Assembly (NCBI GenBank): GCA_002335605.1
Contig: BEDY01000002.1
Location: 2,480,001-2,544,000, forward strand
DNA: 64,000 bases
Direction of reading: 5' to 3'
Origin: Prillingera fragicola
Taxonomy: Eukaryota; Basidiomycota; Tremellomycetes; Trichosporonales; Trichosporonaceae
Made by a program: the position numbers and the translations under genes. Under the pieces are notes generated by a model. It searched no databases. It was not told the origin of the DNA and saw only the letters and a program-made list of their open reading frames with translations. This document shows positions 46,069-57,084 of this stretch, piece by piece (position 1 is the first letter of the stretch; the number at the start of each line of letters is the position of its first letter).

Positions 46069-47337
46069 ATGCTCCTCACCACCAGCGTCCTCCTTGCGCT
46101 CGCGGTCGGCACCTCGGCCTCGCCCGTGCCCCGCAACAATGACGGCGGTGACAAGGGCCAGCAGGCCAAGTTCAGCCCCATCACCAACATCCAGCTCGGC
46201 CCGCGTCCCTATTACCTCGTGCACGATATGAACGAGGGCGAGCTCAAGACCAAGCTCGAGTCGTGCATCGAGCAGCCAGCGTGGCCGTCCAAGTTCTCCA
46301 TCGGCCACCGCGGCGGAGGCACTCTCCAGTTCCCCGAGCACACTCTCCAGTCCAACCTCGCTGGTGCCCGCATGGGCGCTGGCGTCCTCGAGTGTGATGT
46401 ATCCTTTACCAAGGACCGCCAGCTTGTGTGCCGCCACTCAAACTGCGACCTGCACACCACCTCCAACGTGCTGCTTATCCCCGAACTCGCGGCCAAGTGC
46501 AGCGTGCCCTTCCAGCCCGCCTCCAACGGAACAGCCGCCAAGGCCAAGTGCTGCACCAGCGACTTTACGCTCGCCGAGTTCAAGTCTCTCTGCGGCAAGA
46601 TGGACAGCTTCAATGCCACCGCAACGACCCCGGAGGACTACCAGGGTAACATTGCTCCCTGGCGCACATCGCTGTACAACCAGTGCGCAACCCTCCAGTC
46701 GCACAAGGAGCACATGGAGATGGTCGCCGAGCTCGGCCTCGAGTTTACGCCTGAGCTTAAGACCCCCGAGATCCCCATGCCCTTTGACGGCGACTATACG
46801 CAGGAAAAGTATGCCCAGCAGCTCATCGACGAGTACAAGGCGGCCGGCATTGACCCCAAAAAGGTCTGGCTCCAGAGCTTTTTGTACGACGATATCCTGT
46901 ACTGGCTCAAGGCAGAGCCCGAGTATGCCGCCCAGGCAATGTACCTCGACGACAATGGCGGCAGCACCGCCGAGGCTGTCGCGGTCGCCACCAAGAACCT
47001 GACGCAGTACGCCGCGGACGGGGTCAAGTACGTCTCGCCGCCGTTCAACTACCTCCTCACCACGGACAACGGCACGATCGTCCCCTCCGACTATGCCGTC
47101 AAGGCCAAGGAGCTAGGTCTCGGCATGATCACGTGGAGTCTTGAACGCTCAGGCCCGCTGAGCAAAGTGCAAGCGTCCAAGGACTCGTACTACTCGACCT
47201 ATGCCGACGGCGTGCACAAGGACGGCGACATGTACACTGTCATTGACGTGCTTGCTCGCCAGGTGGGCGTGAAAAAGATCTTTAGCGACTGGAGTGCCAC
47301 TGTCACCTTCTACGCCAACTGTATGGGGTTTGAGTAG
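46069..47337 (+). CDS. Secreted glycerophosphodiester phosphodiesterase (GDPD)
   Basis: Single exon, 422 aa. A signal peptide (MLLTTSVLLALAVGTSAS) is followed by the GDPD TIM-barrel signatures: GHRGGGTLQFPEHT with His80/Arg81 and Glu90, then GVLECDVSFTKD (Glu108, Asp110) and the second catalytic His123 in LVCRHSNCDL. The length includes the insertions typical of secreted fungal and GlpQ-like members. It should hydrolyse deacylated glycerophosphodiesters outside the cell to glycerol-3-phosphate and an alcohol, supplying phosphate and choline or inositol. Several Asn-X-Ser/Thr sites (NGTA, NATA, NLTQ, NGTI) fit secretion. Many cysteines (SKCS, KCC, NQC) suggest disulphides. Confidence 0.9.
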   Translation: MLLTTSVLLALAVGTSASPVPRNNDGGDKGQQAKFSPITNIQLGPRPYYLVHDMNEGELKTKLESCIEQPAWPSKFSIGHRGGGTLQFPEHTLQSNLAGARMGAGVLECDVSFTKDRQLVCRHSNCDLHTTSNVLLIPELAAKCSVPFQPASNGTAAKAKCCTSDFTLAEFKSLCGKMDSFNATATTPEDYQGNIAPWRTSLYNQCATLQSHKEHMEMVAELGLEFTPELKTPEIPMPFDGDYTQEKYAQQLIDEYKAAGIDPKKVWLQSFLYDDILYWLKAEPEYAAQAMYLDDNGGSTAEAVAVATKNLTQYAADGVKYVSPPFNYLLTTDNGTIVPSDYAVKAKELGLGMITWSLERSGPLSKVQASKDSYYSTYADGVHKDGDMYTVIDVLARQVGVKKIFSDWSATVTFYANCMGFE

Positions 47338-47731
47338 TTGGCGACGAGGTTGGTGTGGGGAACATATACATATATTCAAAAGTACGCAATGCATGCGTGG
47401 CCGGGGGGACTGTAGAGACTCTGTCTGCTGCGCTGGCGCTATCTGTCTGCTGCGCTGAGGCTATTTGGAGAGCATTACTTACTCCATGTCCCCGTTTGTG
47501 ATTCTCGCAAGATGTGTCGTTGTTGCGGTTGTTCTACGGCGAGCTGGGCGAGCTGTTGTGGTTGATGAGACAGCAGTGTCGGTGCCACATGGTGTTGCAG
47601 GATTGAAGATATTATGTAAGATGAGAGTTGTCCTCATGCTTATGTAAGCATTCTCACTATTTGCCGAATTGCTCCCGTCAGTGATCATAAACATCAACAC
47701 TCGACTTGACCTTTCCTTCGGACCACTCATC
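47338..47731. other. Intergenic, short direct repeat
   Basis: 394 nt without a gene. Around 47420-47460 the string CTGTCTGCTGCGCTG is repeated twice, about 28 nt apart. Confidence 0.5.
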
Positions 47732-48656
47732 ATGCCAGCGGGCGAGGGCGAACAGCCCGAGTCGACTCCGTCGCCCGTATCCTCTTCCTCTTCTCCCCGG
47801 TCCCCGGCGCCTGACACCCCCCCGCAGGATGTCCACTCCCTTTCCCTACCGCTCGTGATCCCAGAGTGCATCGCCACTTCCCACGAGCTCACCCGTTTCC
47901 CGCAGCTGGCGGGCTATCGAGAGGCGAACATTTCCGCGAATGCTGTAGCCACCGCAGCGGAAGAGCCGTCCGAGGATGACATCCTCGCGACAGATGGGCT
48001 CATGCGCGCCGGGGTGTCCCACCCCCGCACGACAAACAAGCAGTTTCCCGCAGCATTGCCCGTAGAGGCGGGTATTGTCCACAGTAAACGTAATTCGCCT
48101 TGCACTGACAAGTTGCTGATCTATAAGAATCTCTTTCCCGGAGCCAAGGCATGCCTTACATTGTCAAGCAGCTAAAGGCGGCGGCCGAGAAGGAGCGCAA
48201 GGCAGCCGAGAAGGAGCGCAAGGCAGCCGAGAAGGAGCGCAAGGCAGCCGAGAAGGAGCGCAAGGCAGCCAAACAGGAGCGCGAGGCAGCCGAACAGGAG
48301 CGAAACCTGGCAAGGATCAGCCGGCGCATCGCAGAAGCCAAGTGAGTCCTTATGCCTGATCTTTCCTCCTGCTGACAGAACAGGAACAAGAACCGTGCGT
48401 GTGTTATCACTGAGCAACCGTTTCAGGCGGTTGTGTCTTTCCCCGATGGCGCCTCCCCCCCGATTGTGCGTAGCAACCCCCCACTTTTGCTGACATCTCG
48501 TAGGTCGTGACAAGCTTGGCCCACGCTTGGTCCCTCCCCATCCAGGACCTCCAGCGTGTATGCCGCTTTTACCTCAGCGACGAGGGCGTACCCGACCTGC
48601 TGTCTAGGCAAACGCTCGTTGCCATCCTGATGCAGCAACTGGGCGCGGACGGCTGA
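47732..48656 (+). CDS. Coiled-coil protein with tandem KAAEKER heptads, unknown function
   Basis: Four exons (47732-48083, 48128-48341, 48384-48465, 48504-48656) with introns of 44, 42 and 38 nt; every splice has the GT...CTGA...AG pattern and the frame closes at 801 nt, 266 aa. The N-terminal ~117 residues are Ser/Pro-rich, then acidic. Residues ~133-176 are six 7-residue repeats (KAAEKER and variants), predicted to form a charged single helix or coiled coil. A compact C-terminal domain follows (VVTSLAHAWSLPIQDLQ, then RVCRFYLSDEGVPDLL and LVAILMQQLG). I do not recognise the family. The C-terminal domain reads like a folded, conserved helical unit. No signal peptide or membrane segment. The model is inferred entirely from splice signals and frame. 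Confidence 0.66.
48181..48306 (+). repeat. 21-bp tandem repeat, six units, coding
   Basis: Units of GCAGCCGAGAAGGAGCGCAA plus G, each encoding one heptad, run from 48181 to 48306. The first four are nearly identical and the last two have diverged (CAG for AAG/GAG codons). This is an in-frame minisatellite. Confidence 0.88.
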
Positions 48657-50234
48657 AAATGCCGACAACAGTAGACCCCGCCGCAGCCGTCGCCACTGAG
48701 CTCCGAGAAGCTCCCCAGGTCTCCCCGTTGGGTGCAGCGATTCCCCACTCTCTCCCCGTTCCACACAGCGATGTCCCACTCTCTCTAGTCCCTTGTAGGG
48801 ATTGCCCCACTCTGCTCCTGCGTCTTGCCAAGTACCAATCATCATGAGAGTGGGGAAGCACTACAAGGAACTAGGAGAGAGTGGGAAATCGCTGTGTGTA
48901 CACGCCACGCGATGCAATGACTATTCCCTGTATTGCATGATAGCAGGCGTGGACCTCACGGTTATGTACAATGTCACTTCTTCCGAGCACCGAGCTGCAC
49001 CCGTGTCTCGTGTCGGTACCTCTCGCAACCACGCGAGGTATGCAATCTGAGGCCGACGTCAGGATTGTCCCGAGGCAGCTCTTGTCCTCAACAGCCAATG
49101 GTGACGGCTTGTCTCTAATGGCCGAAGTTCAGCGGGATGAGCCGTTTGTGCGTCAGGCATCGCAGTCTGGCTGCCTCATGTAACTGCTCGCTGACTCACG
49201 TAAACGAAAGATATTTCGGGGTGCGGTAGGTTAGTCCACAGTTGAAGGGTGGTCTTGCATACGGTCGGCCATCAGATCATACCGAGACAAGGGATTAGTT
49301 GGAGGGTCAAGCCCTCAACTGAGGAGGGTTGGGCTGGTACTGTCACTTCAGTTCAGTCTATGCACCAATGTCAATGGAGAAGAAGCAAGCACAAGCAGAC
49401 CATAAGGGTTGTCGAGCGGTAACAGACCATACCTGGCCAAGGTATGGTGCGCGGACGTCCCAGATCCCGGAGCGTTGAAAGTTGGAGGGTGGGCGGCCGA
49501 GTCAAATCTACGTAACGATAATTGACCGGCTGGATCAGTACAGTGTTATAAGTCGCCTTGTCGGTCATGGTGTGAGACATCTCGGTGAGTCTGCCCGAGC
49601 TGACAAACGTGTCTCACTTACAGTGTGGTTGTGCACGTTGTGATACGCCGAGCTGGGTGCCGCAGGACAAGCCGTATGGGGTGATGCGACTTCAAAGTCC
49701 TCAGCGTAGAGCAGTGGAAACCAAACAAATTGCAGAACCTGGTTGGAACGACGGCCCAGATACCGAAGCCGGCAACCCACTGACTGCTCCATGCAATCCT
49801 CACGCCAGGCCCACGCCCCCACGAACCGCAGCCAAGTGCGCGTTCAGTGTGATTGCGCGGCGTAGCCATCGCATCCGATGGAAACTGACTCGCAAACGCC
49901 GAGGCCGAGGATAAGATTGACGCCGAGGAGGCGGGCCGGTGTAGTCGCCGGGAGGCCGTGAGCTGTGAGACCTTGCTCGGGCATGGGCGTTTGTCGACCG
50001 ACTACTTGTACGCATGCATGGGCACTGCCTGGGTGCGACGTGTGCGTCTGCAGCTCGCTTGTAGTGTTGTTGTTCTCACGCACCAGCTCTGAGTAAGCCA
50101 ATTCAGTGGGTCATGTGCGGGAAGAGAAAAGGAGGCGTTCTCTGTAGTTGCTTGTCAGATCCACCAACTACTACTAAAGGTGGATTCCATTCCACTTTCA
50201 TCCTCAACCCGCTGCCCTACTCACGCACAAGTGC
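48657..50234. other. Intergenic, foldback but no gene
   Basis: 1.6 kb. Apart from the inverted repeat near its start, only motif-free frames are present. Confidence 0.5.
48762..48898. repeat. Inverted repeat with 52-nt arms (foldback)
   Basis: The arms 48762-48813 and 48847-48898 are reverse complements at roughly 45 of 52 positions by eye, allowing single-base bulges, with a 33-nt spacer. The outer ends are CACACAGCGAT and ATCGCTGTGTG. A direct partial copy of the arm start (CAGCGATTCCCCACTCTCTC) precedes it at about 48736-48755. Confidence 0.75.
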
Positions 50235-51323
50235 ATGCTCTTCCCCCGCCTCCAGACTATTCGCAGCTTGAGCACGCACCCCAGACTCAAACGACCGACA
50301 ATGTCGCTGCCCAACACTATCAAGGCCGTCGTCCAGGCCTCCCCCGACTCACCCGCTCTCACCACTACCACCCAATCCATCCCAACTGCCGAAGGCACCA
50401 GCTACCTCGTCCGCGTCAAAGCCACCTCGCCTTGCCTGGGCGAACGCACCTGGCAAGCGGCCTACCCCAGCCTCTACCCGGACCCCACCGCCCCACGCGT
50501 CCCCGGAACAGAGGGCACGGGTATCATCGTCTCCCCCGGCCCCGACGCCAAGGCTTTCAAGGCAGGCGACGAAGTCTTCTACCGGACCGACGCCTGGCTC
50601 CCTGGCTCGCTCCGCGCCTTCACCACTGTTCCCGAGGCCAACCTGGCCATCAAGCCCAAGTCTCTCTCCTGGCCAGAGGGCGCCGCTACCCCGCTTTCTA
50701 GTCTGACTGCCTATCAAGGTCTCTTTGAGCACGGCAGCCTCAATCCCGCGGGCCTGAAAGGCGACGCCGCCGCTCAGGCCGCCAATGCCCAAATCCGCGT
50801 CCTCGTCACTGGCGCCGCAGGCTCGGTCGGCGGCTGGGCGGTCCGCTTCGCTGCCGCCGCAGGCGCCAAGGAGATCATCGCGATCGTGTCCGGCAACAAG
50901 GCGACCGACGCGCGTGCGAACGGCGCCACGACCTGTGTCGACTACATCAAGACGCCTGTGCCCGAGTGGGCGGCGCTTGCGGGCGGGAACCGCGCCGATC
51001 TCATCATGGACTGCGTCGGCGGGCCGGGTATCCGGGGGCTGTGGTCTGCGCTGGCGCCTGGGGGGTCGTTCCTGTCCGTCTCTGGTGATCCAGCGGGGGC
51101 TAGGCCTGACGGTGCCGTTGAGGCCAAGGTCGCCAAGTGGTTCCTTGTCGAGCCGCGCGGCAAGGATCTGGCGGTCATTGCGGAGGCGATCGAGGAGCGT
51201 GGGTGGAAGCCGTTCATCGACAGTGTGGTGCCGTTTGAGCAGTACGCCGAGGCGTATGATAAGGTTGACGGTGTGGGTGGCCGGCGTACCAAGGGCAAGG
51301 TCATCATTACGGTCGAGGAGTAG
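50235..51323 (+). CDS. MDR-family zinc-independent (quinone-type) oxidoreductase, second paralogue
   Basis: Single exon, 362 aa. It aligns along its length with the protein at 6345-7544: LVRVKATSPCLGER, PRVPGTEGTGIIV, GDEVFYRTDAWLPGSLRAFTTV, SWPEGAATPLSSLTAYQGLFEHGSL, the Rossmann motif VTGAAGSVG (~191-199), DLIMDCVGGPG and AEAYDKVDG...RTKGKV. No zinc ligands. It should reduce small quinones or enones with NADPH. The N-terminal extension is shorter (about 22 residues before the domain) but still Arg/Ser-rich (MLFPRLQTIRSLSTHPRLKR), so a mitochondrial presequence is possible; an in-frame Met at residue 23 could give a cytosolic form. The two paralogues lie 43 kb apart on opposite strands. Confidence 0.87.
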   Translation: MLFPRLQTIRSLSTHPRLKRPTMSLPNTIKAVVQASPDSPALTTTTQSIPTAEGTSYLVRVKATSPCLGERTWQAAYPSLYPDPTAPRVPGTEGTGIIVSPGPDAKAFKAGDEVFYRTDAWLPGSLRAFTTVPEANLAIKPKSLSWPEGAATPLSSLTAYQGLFEHGSLNPAGLKGDAAAQAANAQIRVLVTGAAGSVGGWAVRFAAAAGAKEIIAIVSGNKATDARANGATTCVDYIKTPVPEWAALAGGNRADLIMDCVGGPGIRGLWSALAPGGSFLSVSGDPAGARPDGAVEAKVAKWFLVEPRGKDLAVIAEAIEERGWKPFIDSVVPFEQYAEAYDKVDGVGGRRTKGKVIITVEE

Positions 51324-51605
51324 TTGGTCGCTGGGACGTCGGCTGAGAACAGAACGGTAGAACATCCTGTAGAATAGATGGCGTGAAGCATGGCGGTAGT
51401 CAGTCGGAATGTCACATATCACCTCTCACTACTGTCACAGGAGCTGCACATGCCACTACTACCATAGTAGCAGCAATGCCTGGCAATCTATTCAGATATC
51501 CGTGTGCATTGCCCATATCCATCTCCGGCAGCGTCTTCCCAATTGACACGTTCGAGCCGAGTATATAATCACCAGGCATTTCGGGCCTTTACGCTGAATG
51601 GCAGC

Positions 51606-51702
51606 ACACCAGTGGTGTATCGGTAACATTTGACCTTCCCATTTACCGCTTTTCTTCGGTCGAATACAGGTCAGGCGCGGGGTTCGACTCCCCGTTGGTG
51701 TA
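51606..51702 (+). tRNA. tRNA-Gly(CCC) with a 26-nt intron
   Basis: The fold reads acceptor ACACCAG/TTGGTGT (one G-U pair), D-stem GTGT/ACAT with loop ATCGGTA, anticodon stem TGACC/GGTCA, loop TTCCCA + intron + A, a 4-nt variable loop, T-stem CGGGG/CCCCG with TTCGACT, discriminator A. Anticodon CCC. The 26-nt intron begins right after A37. A T-rich run (TTTCTTTTT) follows. The A at position 1 is unusual, since G is the norm for glycine tRNA, so the exact 5' end deserves caution. A TTACG-like sequence lies ~15 nt upstream but is not the full octamer. Confidence 0.72.
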
Positions 51703-51940
51703 CGTTTCTTTTTGCTTTCCAACCCTGCCAGTTCTTTCCTCTGGGCCTCAGGGATGCATGCATGCTGTCCCTACTCGTCAGCTTGAAGCGTCAGAATGCA
51801 TGGCCGCCGTCTAGATAGGCCAGAAGCCTCAAGTTATAAACCACCCCGCAACCCGCCGCAGTCTGACCGTGCTTCGACATACCACGAGGCTGCATTTTAA
51901 ACAACTAGTACTTCTGGCTTACATCTCCACAGCTGTCCCT

Positions 51941-53642
51941 CTACAGCCGGTTGTCCTCGACGTGAGTTGTCGAGCCCGGCTTGCTGTCCGAGTCGGGCGA
52001 CCCGGTACCCTTCTCCTCGACACCTCCGGCGTGGGCGTGGTGTCCGCCACGCTGGATGGCGCCCCAGCCGTGCTTTTGCACGATGAGACTGGTCTTGACG
52101 GCGCCAGGCTGGGTGAAGAGCCAGTCCATCTCCTCGAGCGTAAGCTTGGAGGTCTCGGGGTAGCAGAAGTAGACGAGGGGGATGAAGAACAGGTTGGTGG
52201 CCATGAAGATGAGGTAGGCCTTCCAGCGCAGCGACTCGATGAGCGTCGGGGTGATCATTACGACGACAAAGTTCCAGAGCCAGTTGGCACTGATTCCCAC
52301 TGCCGTGCCCTTTGCGCGGACGTGGAGAGGCAGAATCTCGGGGACATAAACCCATGGAATGCAGTTGGCAGTCGCACCGAAACCCAGCATGTAGGTAAAG
52401 AAGAATGCCACCGAGGCAGTCGAAGTCGACTTGGCGATCGCGCCGCCCTTGTCCTGGAAACTGAGCAGGACTGAGATGAGCATCATGGAAACGGCGAGGG
52501 AGAGCGATCCCCACATCATGGGACGACGACGGCCCATCTGGTCGAGGTAGAAGGTGGGGAGGAGAGAGCCAATGACGAACATGCACTGGATGCAGCCACC
52601 GAGAATGAGCGACAGGTTGCGGTCCAGGCCGACATTGTCCTCGAGCACGGTCGTGACGTAGTAGACAACAAGGTTGATACCTCCCACCTGGTTCATGAAC
52701 TGCATGCCGTACGCGAGAAGCACACGGCGGCCAGTCTGGACTTCGTCGCGCTTGAGGAGCTGGCTCCACTTGTACTCGCCGTGCTCGCGCTCGAGAGCGA
52801 GGGCGTCGAGAATGTCGCGCTGCTCCTTGGCAATCTTGGGAGTCTCGGGTGTGGCGTCGTAGACGTCGCAGAGCACTTGCAGTGCCTCATCATCGCGGCC
52901 GTGGTTGTACAGGTAGCGAGGCGACTCGGGAAGGCCAAAGACAAGGACGATGACGACGACGGCAAACACCATCTGCATGGCAATGGGAAGGCGCCAGGCA
53001 ATCGAGCCGGGAACAAACGACATGCCATAGTCGAACCAGTAGGCAATGACAATACCGACACCGACAAACAGGGGCTCGGAAGACACGAGACGGCCACGCT
53101 TCTCTGCCTCGCAGAGCTCGGACTGGTAAGCGGGGACCGTGGAGGTTTCGATTCCTGTGCCGATGCCGGTAATGTAACGTGCCACCATCATGTGCGGGAC
53201 GCTGTAGGCGGTCGTCTGGAGAACGGCGCCGACGAGAATAAAGACCATGGCGACCCACATCGACTTGCGACGGCCGAGGCGCTCGCAGGTGATAAAGGTT
53301 AGAATACAGCCAGACTGGCAGCGTCAGGTACATCCGGATGGGGTGAACTCACAAAGCATCCCAGGTTGTAGATAGAGACAATGATACCTTCAAGAGCAGC
53401 AGAGGGGTGGTCGAATGTGTCGAGGAAGTTCTGGTTTCCCACAATGCCTGAGAAGACACCTTGGTCCTGCGGCGTCAGCACGACTGATGCACGACTGATG
53501 CCTCTAATGGCGATGGAAGTAGCCGACCAGCTGCACAGCGCCAACTCACATAACCAAAGAGAACGAAGGCCATTTGGCAGGCAATGGTGATTGCCCACTG
53601 CAAGGGTTTACCCCTGCCGTAGAAGTTGTACTGCAGCTTCAT
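51941..53642 (-). CDS. MFS sugar porter (hexose/disaccharide transporter family)
   Basis: Three exons (53642-53550, 53466-53353, 53314-51941) with introns of 83 and 38 nt, 526 aa with about twelve membrane helices. Sugar-porter marks: FGYDQGVFSG in helix 1, ERLGRRKSMW after helix 2, ARYITGIGTGIETSTVPAYQSE in helix 4-5, PESPRYLYNHGRDDEAL at the end of the first half, GGINLVVYY in helix 7, DQMGRRRPM in the 8-9 loop and the terminal PETSKLTLEEMDWLF. The C-terminal tail is Gly/His/Asp-rich and cytosolic. It belongs with fungal proton-coupled sugar importers; the substrate cannot be told from sequence. It is not related closely enough to the porter at 60960-62732 to be a recent duplicate. Confidence 0.9.
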
Positions 53643-55658
53643 GTTGGAGCCCAGATTGAGTCGTTCAGGTCCAGTGGTGTGCGCGGCGTGTTACTTGTTA
53701 TGATTGAGCTGGTGGCGACGAGCTGGTGTCGATCTGGGGGATCACCGCCCCACATGTGGGGTAGATATATATCTCTGCAGTTCCCTGTCGCCTATCTAGG
53801 GCTGTTCGACGGTAATATCATATCGAGCGTCTTGGGGAGCGTCGGAGTCTGGTACATGACCTGCGTAAAGGGCTTAGTGCGGCGTCGCGGCAGACAAAGA
53901 GACAAAGACGAGGCGTTTCCAACTTGAAGCAGTGCCTCTGGCGAGGAACCTTGTCTCGACCACGGGCCACGGGCAACGTATGTGGTGCAAGGTGAGTCAA
54001 GGACCGCGGCCGAGTGAACTAGCGTAGCTGAAAGGTCTGGTAATTCTGGGGCGTGTTCCTAGTCCAGTGATGTGATTGCCGGCAAGACCTCCGGTCTCCG
54101 GAACGGATGTGTGGACGGTTCATGATGAAACTTGGGCATCCACAGGGTAGTCATGGGCTGAGTGGTCAAACCTTGTCGAAAGAGGTGTGCGGTGGAGCGA
54201 TTCTAGTATCGACTCCGGCCCGTTGTGTAGCATCGGTTATCGCTTGCGATCGGTTGATCACGAGGCACGGCAACTGCCTGGTTTGCCTTTGGCTGCGGCT
54301 ACGGGGCACGCTGCAGGTGGGCAGAACAGGATCCCTGGACATGTGCAGTGCACATGCTGTCATGCGGCCCCATCTGGCGCTCGGCACAGGGTCGGCCGAG
54401 CCTGAAAGCCGCATGTGGTGGCGGTTGCCGAGAAGAAATCCACAATCTCCACCTCCACTACTCCTCAACGTCCGCTCCGGAGACACCAAAGGGCACTAGC
54501 GTGTCTTTGGTTCCACCGCACTTGACCACAGAGCTTGACCAAGTTGGAGGTGGGCCGGAGAGTTGAGCGGTCTCGTGACATTGAGCCAGGAGTCTCCGCC
54601 GCAGGCTATACGACTATACGACCGAGAGGGACGGGTCATCATGCCTGTCATGGCTTGCAGGCAGGCATTGTGGAAGGCGCACGCCGAGTCCATTGCGATG
54701 AGCTGCGGTTCTGGAACGGCAGCCGCGCCTGTTACCAGGGGGACCTAGGTACCCAAACTAGGACATTGCTGTCCATTATCTTTAGAACTGGGGATTCAAA
54801 ACGAAAGCCGTTGTGGAGTTGCGGCATAGATGCGACACACTTTGGGAACGGTCCGATCGGTCAGCGTGCAGATTACCGTCAGCCGGTTGATGGCTCCGCT
54901 GGGAGCTTGAGCGTCTCTGATGAGAGATAGCCGGAGTTTGTTCTCCCAACATTGTTGCAGACGTAAGAATGACTGCTGATCGACAATGACTGATGAGCAG
55001 TCGGGACATCAGTATCACGTGACAGTCTGGTCAATGTCAGCATCAGTTCACAGATCCATCCATTCACCCATGCATGGAGCTCTTTGGCATTCGCGGTTGA
55101 GGCTTGCGACCGTCGCTGACAGGAGAACAGCTAGCCGCCTAATGCAGGCGACAGGGCACAGACTGCCGACGAAAGAAACGCTGCAGTTGTTTTGCGGCAT
55201 TGTTGACCTTGCCTCTCGCTAACACGCCATTGTCCGCAAATCAACCTCATAGATCGAGGTAAATCTGGCTTACAATCCATTCATTCATGCCCTTTGATGC
55301 ATGTGTCAATGCATGTATTGCTGCATGCACCGGGAGGTGGATTGCAACATGTTGAAGCCTTTGTTATTGAGTAGCGTACCACGTGACCAGGGTTACCGTT
55401 GCTGTTCCAGCAACATGTGCATATACCACCTGAGGCATCTCTCAGCCTCTCCAGAACTAAAGTAGTTCTTTGGCTTTTCTGCACGTGAATGACAACGACA
55501 TGTCTCCCTCGTTACTAGCAGAAGGATGGCTTTCAACATCGTTATCGCACAACCTAGAAGCTCGAACGCCGGAAGCATATCACGGCACAGCTTTGGCTTG
55601 GCACCTTTGTTGACATCAGCAATGGTCCATCAGGTCACTCACCATTCGCTCATCTACC
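53643..55658. other. Divergent promoter region, no supported gene
   Basis: 2 kb between the sugar porter and the F-box-like gene. All frames are under 135 codons and motif-free. Confidence 0.5.
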
Positions 55659-57084
55659 ATGTTTCGCAAGCTTGCCTCCAAGCTCAACCAGAAGCATGAC
55701 CGCAAATCGGGGCAGGACGGCAGGCCAGTGCCAGGCCGCAAGTCGGGGCCGCCCCAGCAGCAGCAGCAAGTGAAGCCGTGGCTCGACTGTAAAGCATTCC
55801 CGCACATTATTGACCGCATCATCGAGCTGTCTCCCGCCGAATGCCTCCTTATCTGGCGAGTGGTAGCGAAAAAGTGTCTGGTCAAGGCCGACGCTGGTCT
55901 GTTCGGGCACCTCGTCCTAACGGCTGTCAGGTACGAGCGGGGCGCCATCTCGTACACGACCAGCACGACGAGGACGAGCCAAGCGGGCAACACGACCATT
56001 TACACTAGCAATTCCTCTACCTCGGGCCACAGCAAGCCATGTACCATGTTCCGCCTTTCTCGTCTTGACGGTGGCCCGCTTCCCATGCGGTGGGAGGCGT
56101 TGCCGCGCCCCCGGGAAATGGCCATGTATTGGTCCAGGCGGCTGCTTTACAACTTGGTCTGCCTCGACATTCGCACCGATGAAGACATTGGCGAGATCGA
56201 TCCCATGCTGTACGAGCTCATCGGTGGAATTGCCTGCATTCGCAGGCTCTTGGAATCTGCGGATGTACGGGCTTCAAACCCACGAGAGGGCGACGAGCCT
56301 CCGGCACAGCGCATCCTCGTCGACTTTGTTGACATTGACAAAGAGTCCATCTACCGGCCCCCTGCCACCGTCCGCAGCCTTGCCGGAAGTAACTGTGATG
56401 TGGCCTATGTCAATATTCGCTACGATCCAAGCTGCGTGGGTGCCAGCCAAGTTCAGTACCGGCTCGACTACCGTGGTAACATGCCCAAGGCTGGTATGAT
56501 CATGGTGTCGTTTCAAGATATCACCGCCTCGCCACGTATCACAACAAAACCCGCAGCCGCTACCGATACTAGGGTTGGTCCTCGGTCACTTGGTATCTTG
56601 CAACCTGTGGTTGACTGCATGGCTGCCCTCGTGCCGGGGGGCTGCATATTTGTTATCGGCGGGGTGTTGACCATGGACCGCAATCTCATGGGACTTCCAG
56701 CACATGTATCCAACAACGAACTCGTCAGCCAAATCATTAGCAGCTATAATGAGGCCTTTACAACGATGTGGAAGGACAAACCGGAAACGGGCGGACAAGG
56801 TTCCGAGCTCTGGAATGCGCTTGTGGACGCCGCACCACCGCGTATCAAGCTCTGTGACGAGCGCGAATTTGATACCTATAGAGGATCGATCCCTCGACAC
56901 TTTCTCGAGCTGGGCAGAATGTCAACCGCTGCCCAAGTGCAGGCCGTGTCAAAAGTTGTGAGTCATAAAGGGGCTGGTACAGTGCACTGACACCTAGTCT
57001 GACTGGATGAGGGATCAGGCCTACTCTGCCCACGAGCAGAAGCTGGCACGTTTACCTCGACGCATGGATGTTTTTGCCGCTTGA
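55659..57084 (+). CDS. F-box-like protein, 461 aa
   Basis: Two exons (55659-56957, 56998-57084) around a 40-nt intron (GTGAGT...CACTGACACCTAG); without splicing the frame would end at 56990. A basic, Gln-rich start precedes an F-box-like helix set at about residues 37-75 (FPHIIDRIIELSPAECLLIWR, then KKCLVKADAGLFGHLV), the usual spacing of fungal F-box-like proteins. The remainder has a strand-loop pattern (LNLVCLDI, ILVDFVDID, GMIMVSFQDI, CIFVIGG) without LRR or WD repeats. Proteins like this are numerous and poorly characterised in Trichosporonales-like genomes; a role as SCF adaptor is only inferred. The partial protein at 3-755 is similar in style. Confidence 0.72.
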
